A stretch of DNA of 16,182 nt from Candidatus Altimarinota bacterium (GTDB lineage Bacteria > Patescibacteriota > Gracilibacteria > UBA4473). The stretch covers positions 1 through 16,182 of the forward strand of contig JALVIB010000005.1 in NCBI GenBank assembly GCA_027028725.1, in the 5' to 3' direction. A model generated the notes under the pieces. It did no database searches. It was not told the origin of the DNA and saw only the letters and a list, made by a program, of their open reading frames with translations. The position numbers and the translations under genes were made by a program. This document shows, piece after piece, positions 14,686 to 16,182 of the stretch (position 1 is the stretch's first letter; each line of letters begins with the position of its first letter).

Positions 14686-15531
14686 TTATTTTTTCTTTGC
14701 TCGGTGACGAGACCGAAGAATGAATTTATTAGTTGTTTTGTTTTTCTTACGAGTTTTCACTCCCAAAGCATGCGCTCCCCAAGGTGTCTTAGGATACTTC
14801 ATACCAATAGAATTCGCGGCTTCTCCACCTCCGTGTGGATGGTCAATCGGGTTCATCACTTTACCACGAACTTGTGGACGACGCCCGGAATTTCGCACAC
14901 GACCAGCTTTTCCAATTTTCACCAAACTCCATTCCTCGTTCCCAAGAGTTCCAATTGTCGCGAAACATTCTTTTGGAACAAGACGAATTTCACCTGAACG
15001 AAGTTCAACTTGTGCCATATCTCCGTCTAGCGAAATAAGTTTTCCGTATTGACCTGCAGAACGAATAAATTGTCCTCCTTTATTTAGTTTTACTTCCAGA
15101 TTAAAGATATTGAATCCAACCGGAATGTTTTTTAATTGCATTCTGTTTCCATCAACTGCTTTAGCTTTAATGTCAGTGACTACTGTTTGTCCAACTTTCG
15201 CCCCTTTCCAAGCTAAAACATAGCGTTTTTCTCCATCAGCGAAAACGAGTAAAGCAATGTTTACTGTTCGGTTTGGATCATACTCAATTGCTGTAATTTT
15301 CGCGGGAATTCCTAGTTTATCAGTTCCGTTAAAATCAATCATTCGGTACTGACGACGAGTTCCTCCACCACGATGACGGATAGAGATTTTCCCATTGTTT
15401 CGCCCAGTCACTTTTTTACCTCGTTTCAAGAGAGATTTTACTGATGGTTTCTTGGCTGTAATATCTACATTATCCAAGTAACTCATTCCTCGCTGAGCAT
15501 TTGTATTCGGTTTCAATACTCGAATTCCCAT
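14686..15531 (-). CDS. rplB: 50S ribosomal protein L2
   Basis: This 281-residue core protein of the large subunit is needed for subunit joining and peptidyl transferase assembly. The DHPHGGGE motif is at residues 230-237, and the N-terminal 'SIRHRGGGTRRQYR' region and basic tail are complete. Length is close to the family norm (about 275). Its ATG shares one base with the TAA of the rplW fragment, a usual sign of translational coupling between L23 and L2. The single iterated motif of the ribosomal block (15300-15307) codes for IPAK. Confidence 0.98.
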   Translation of the reverse strand: MGIRVLKPNTNAQRGMSYLDNVDITAKKPSVKSLLKRGKKVTGRNNGKISIRHRGGGTRRQYRMIDFNGTDKLGIPAKITAIEYDPNRTVNIALLVFADGEKRYVLAWKGAKVGQTVVTDIKAKAVDGNRMQLKNIPVGFNIFNLEVKLNKGGQFIRSAGQYGKLISLDGDMAQVELRSGEIRLVPKECFATIGTLGNEEWSLVKIGKAGRVRNSGRRPQVRGKVMNPIDHPHGGGEAANSIGMKYPKTPWGAHALGVKTRKKNKTTNKFILRSRHRAKKK

Positions 15532-15625
15532 TATTTAATTGCGTTAAAATCTATAGTTTTACCTTCAGGTAAAGTCACAATTGCTTTTCGCAAACCTCGG
15601 CGTTTTGTCGCGATTTTTCCTCGTC
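15531..15625 (-). pseudogene. rplW: C-terminal end of 50S ribosomal protein L23, 5' part missing
   Basis: The last 30 residues before the stop, starting RGKIATKRRGLRKAIVTL, fit the L23 C-terminus (typically 'RGRx...KKA.VTL..G..I'). The position directly before rplB fits as well. Upstream of about 15625 the same frame continues as 'LFLMNFYSNMIASACSI', which does not resemble L23, and no L23 N-terminal half or rplD is present. The break may be a contig join, a rearrangement or an inserted element; a truly truncated L23 would be harmful. The exact junction is uncertain by perhaps 15 bp. Confidence 0.7.
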
Positions 15626-15711
15626 CAATTGAACATGCAGAAGCAATCATGTTACTGTAAAAATTCATTAAAAATAAGATTTCCTGCAATCCCTTTTTAC
15701 GAATTCCAACA

Positions 15712-16182
15712 TTATTGTGGATCTCTATACAGCTCAATAAACTCTCTTAACACGCTGTGGAACTTAGATGATCTTTTTGTCCTACCTACAGAACCTTCGT
15801 AATCGCATATTTGCAGAATTACTGTAATCGATAGCATCTTCTTTCTGAACGCTCTATCTCCCACAAAACGATGCCATATTTTTTTGTTTATCTCACTGAC
15901 TTCTCTATACACATCATCTACGTCATCGAAAACGACCAAGCTGTTACTATCGACCTTTAAACCCTTTAAATACCGTATGAGATTGTCTACTCGTAATCCA
16001 TAACTTTTGATGATATCGCTTGTAGTCCTACATATAAAGTCATACTCTCCCATAGTTTTGCAAATCCGCAATTTTCTAACCCCTCCTCTCCCCTTTAAAC
16101 CCATCGCGTGGTGGTGATACAGGATCGCCGAGAGTGTGAGCAGTCGGTCGAGTCCCGGATCTTCCGACCATAAATATATATC
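15712..16182 (-). CDS. 3' end of an unrecognised ORF, open to the window edge
   Basis: The frame is open from the window end (16182) to TAA at 15712, giving about 156 residues. It has an internal ATG at 16104 that would give 130. The protein is mixed charged and predicted helical, with 'SNSLVVFDDVDDVYREV' in the middle and 'REFIELYRDPQ' at the end. I recognise no family. Its Arg codons are AGA or AGG in 11 of 15 cases, with CTG/ATA use unlike the adjacent ribosomal genes. The segment near 16100-16182 is also richer in G+C. Together with the broken rplW, this suggests the DNA is foreign to the rest of the window. An archaeal origin is possible from codon style but not shown. Confidence 0.5.
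   Translation of the reverse strand, partial: DIYLWSEDPGLDRLLTLSAILYHHHAMGLKGRGGVRKLRICKTMGEYDFICRTTSDIIKSYGLRVDNLIRYLKGLKVDSNSLVVFDDVDDVYREVSEINKKIWHRFVGDRAFRKKMLSITVILQICDYEGSVGRTKRSSKFHSVLREFIELYRDPQ

Larger units (their letters stand above)
334..15307. repeat. Highly iterated motif TCGCGGGA (extended AATTTCGCGGGATTTT)
   Basis: There are 35 exact octamers. On the plus strand they start at 334, 1963, 2415, 3517, 4271, 4321, 4432, 6086, 6589, 7090, 7898, 8251, 8719, 11779, 12403, 13328 and 15300. As TCCCGCGA they start at 666, 1708, 2324, 2795, 3436, 3708, 4115, 4792, 5247, 5661, 6312, 6465, 6990, 7366, 7738, 11767, 12249 and 12740. Eleven lie in intergenic DNA (a small share of the window) and 24 in genes. 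Intergenic copies are mostly flanked by T or A runs that extend the match to about 16 bases. Several near-matches with one change also occur, for example around 2241 and 12003. Confidence 0.95.

Noticed and set aside
16120..16172. tRNA-like 3' end ('GGTCGAGTCCCGG ... CCGACCA') on the plus strand
   Set aside because: The T-stem does not pair, no matching 5' acceptor strand exists within 100 bases, and the region is coding on the other strand.

Overview
The window looks like AT-rich bacterial DNA (about 35-37% G+C by eye). It is probably from a Candidate Phyla Radiation (Patescibacteria) lineage. That is an inference from the gene mix (RNase J, archaeal-type PEP carboxylase, a large secreted surface protein with C-terminal GWNLI/GKGYW repeats), from start codons that all lack a Shine-Dalgarno, and from many small hairpin repeats. 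The standard genetic code fits every gene, and one gene ends in TGA. Lineage below phylum cannot be fixed from the sequence.

Layout: (1) 1-98, the 3' end of a possible transposase. (2) 245-2191, minus strand, RNase J. (3) 2469-7794, plus strand: a chorismate-mutase-like protein, archaeal-type PEP carboxylase, and a valyl-tRNA synthetase (ValRS) of 1097 residues. The ValRS is oversized because it carries an in-frame DUF559-type nuclease domain in its editing domain and two near-identical 78-bp in-frame palindromic elements. (4) 7791-7892, a MITE-like element at the ValRS stop codon. (5) 8011-12237, a 1241-residue surface protein and a small secreted basic protein, separated by a perfect inverted-repeat terminator. 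(6) 12445-13128, a SWIM zinc-finger protein bracketed by direct repeats and hairpins. (7) 13347-15625, minus strand, a ribosomal-protein run rplW(3' end)-rplB-rpsS-rplV-rpsC ending at a strong UUCG-tetraloop terminator. It lacks the usual rplP that follows rpsC. (8) 15626-16182, sequence of different codon character carrying the 3' end of an unrecognised ORF where the rest of rplW and rplD should be. This is probably a contig chimera or a rearrangement breakpoint.

The most striking signal is not a gene. A non-palindromic octamer, TCGCGGGA, usually within AATTTCGCGGGATTTT, occurs 35 times in 16 kb where chance predicts about 0.1. It is split evenly between strands (17/18), lies in nearly every intergenic gap longer than about 30 bp, occurs in all six reading frames inside genes, and once forms an inverted pair acting as a terminator. 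This is the distribution expected of DNA-uptake-type sequences or another highly iterated genomic tag. Around it is a second layer of repeats: CCCC/GGGG palindromic elements that insert in frame into proteins, a family of hairpins starting GTAG, and the MITE. The DUF559 domain inside ValRS lies between two of these palindromic elements, which suggests a nuclease-assisted mobile unit that persists in an essential gene without splicing.
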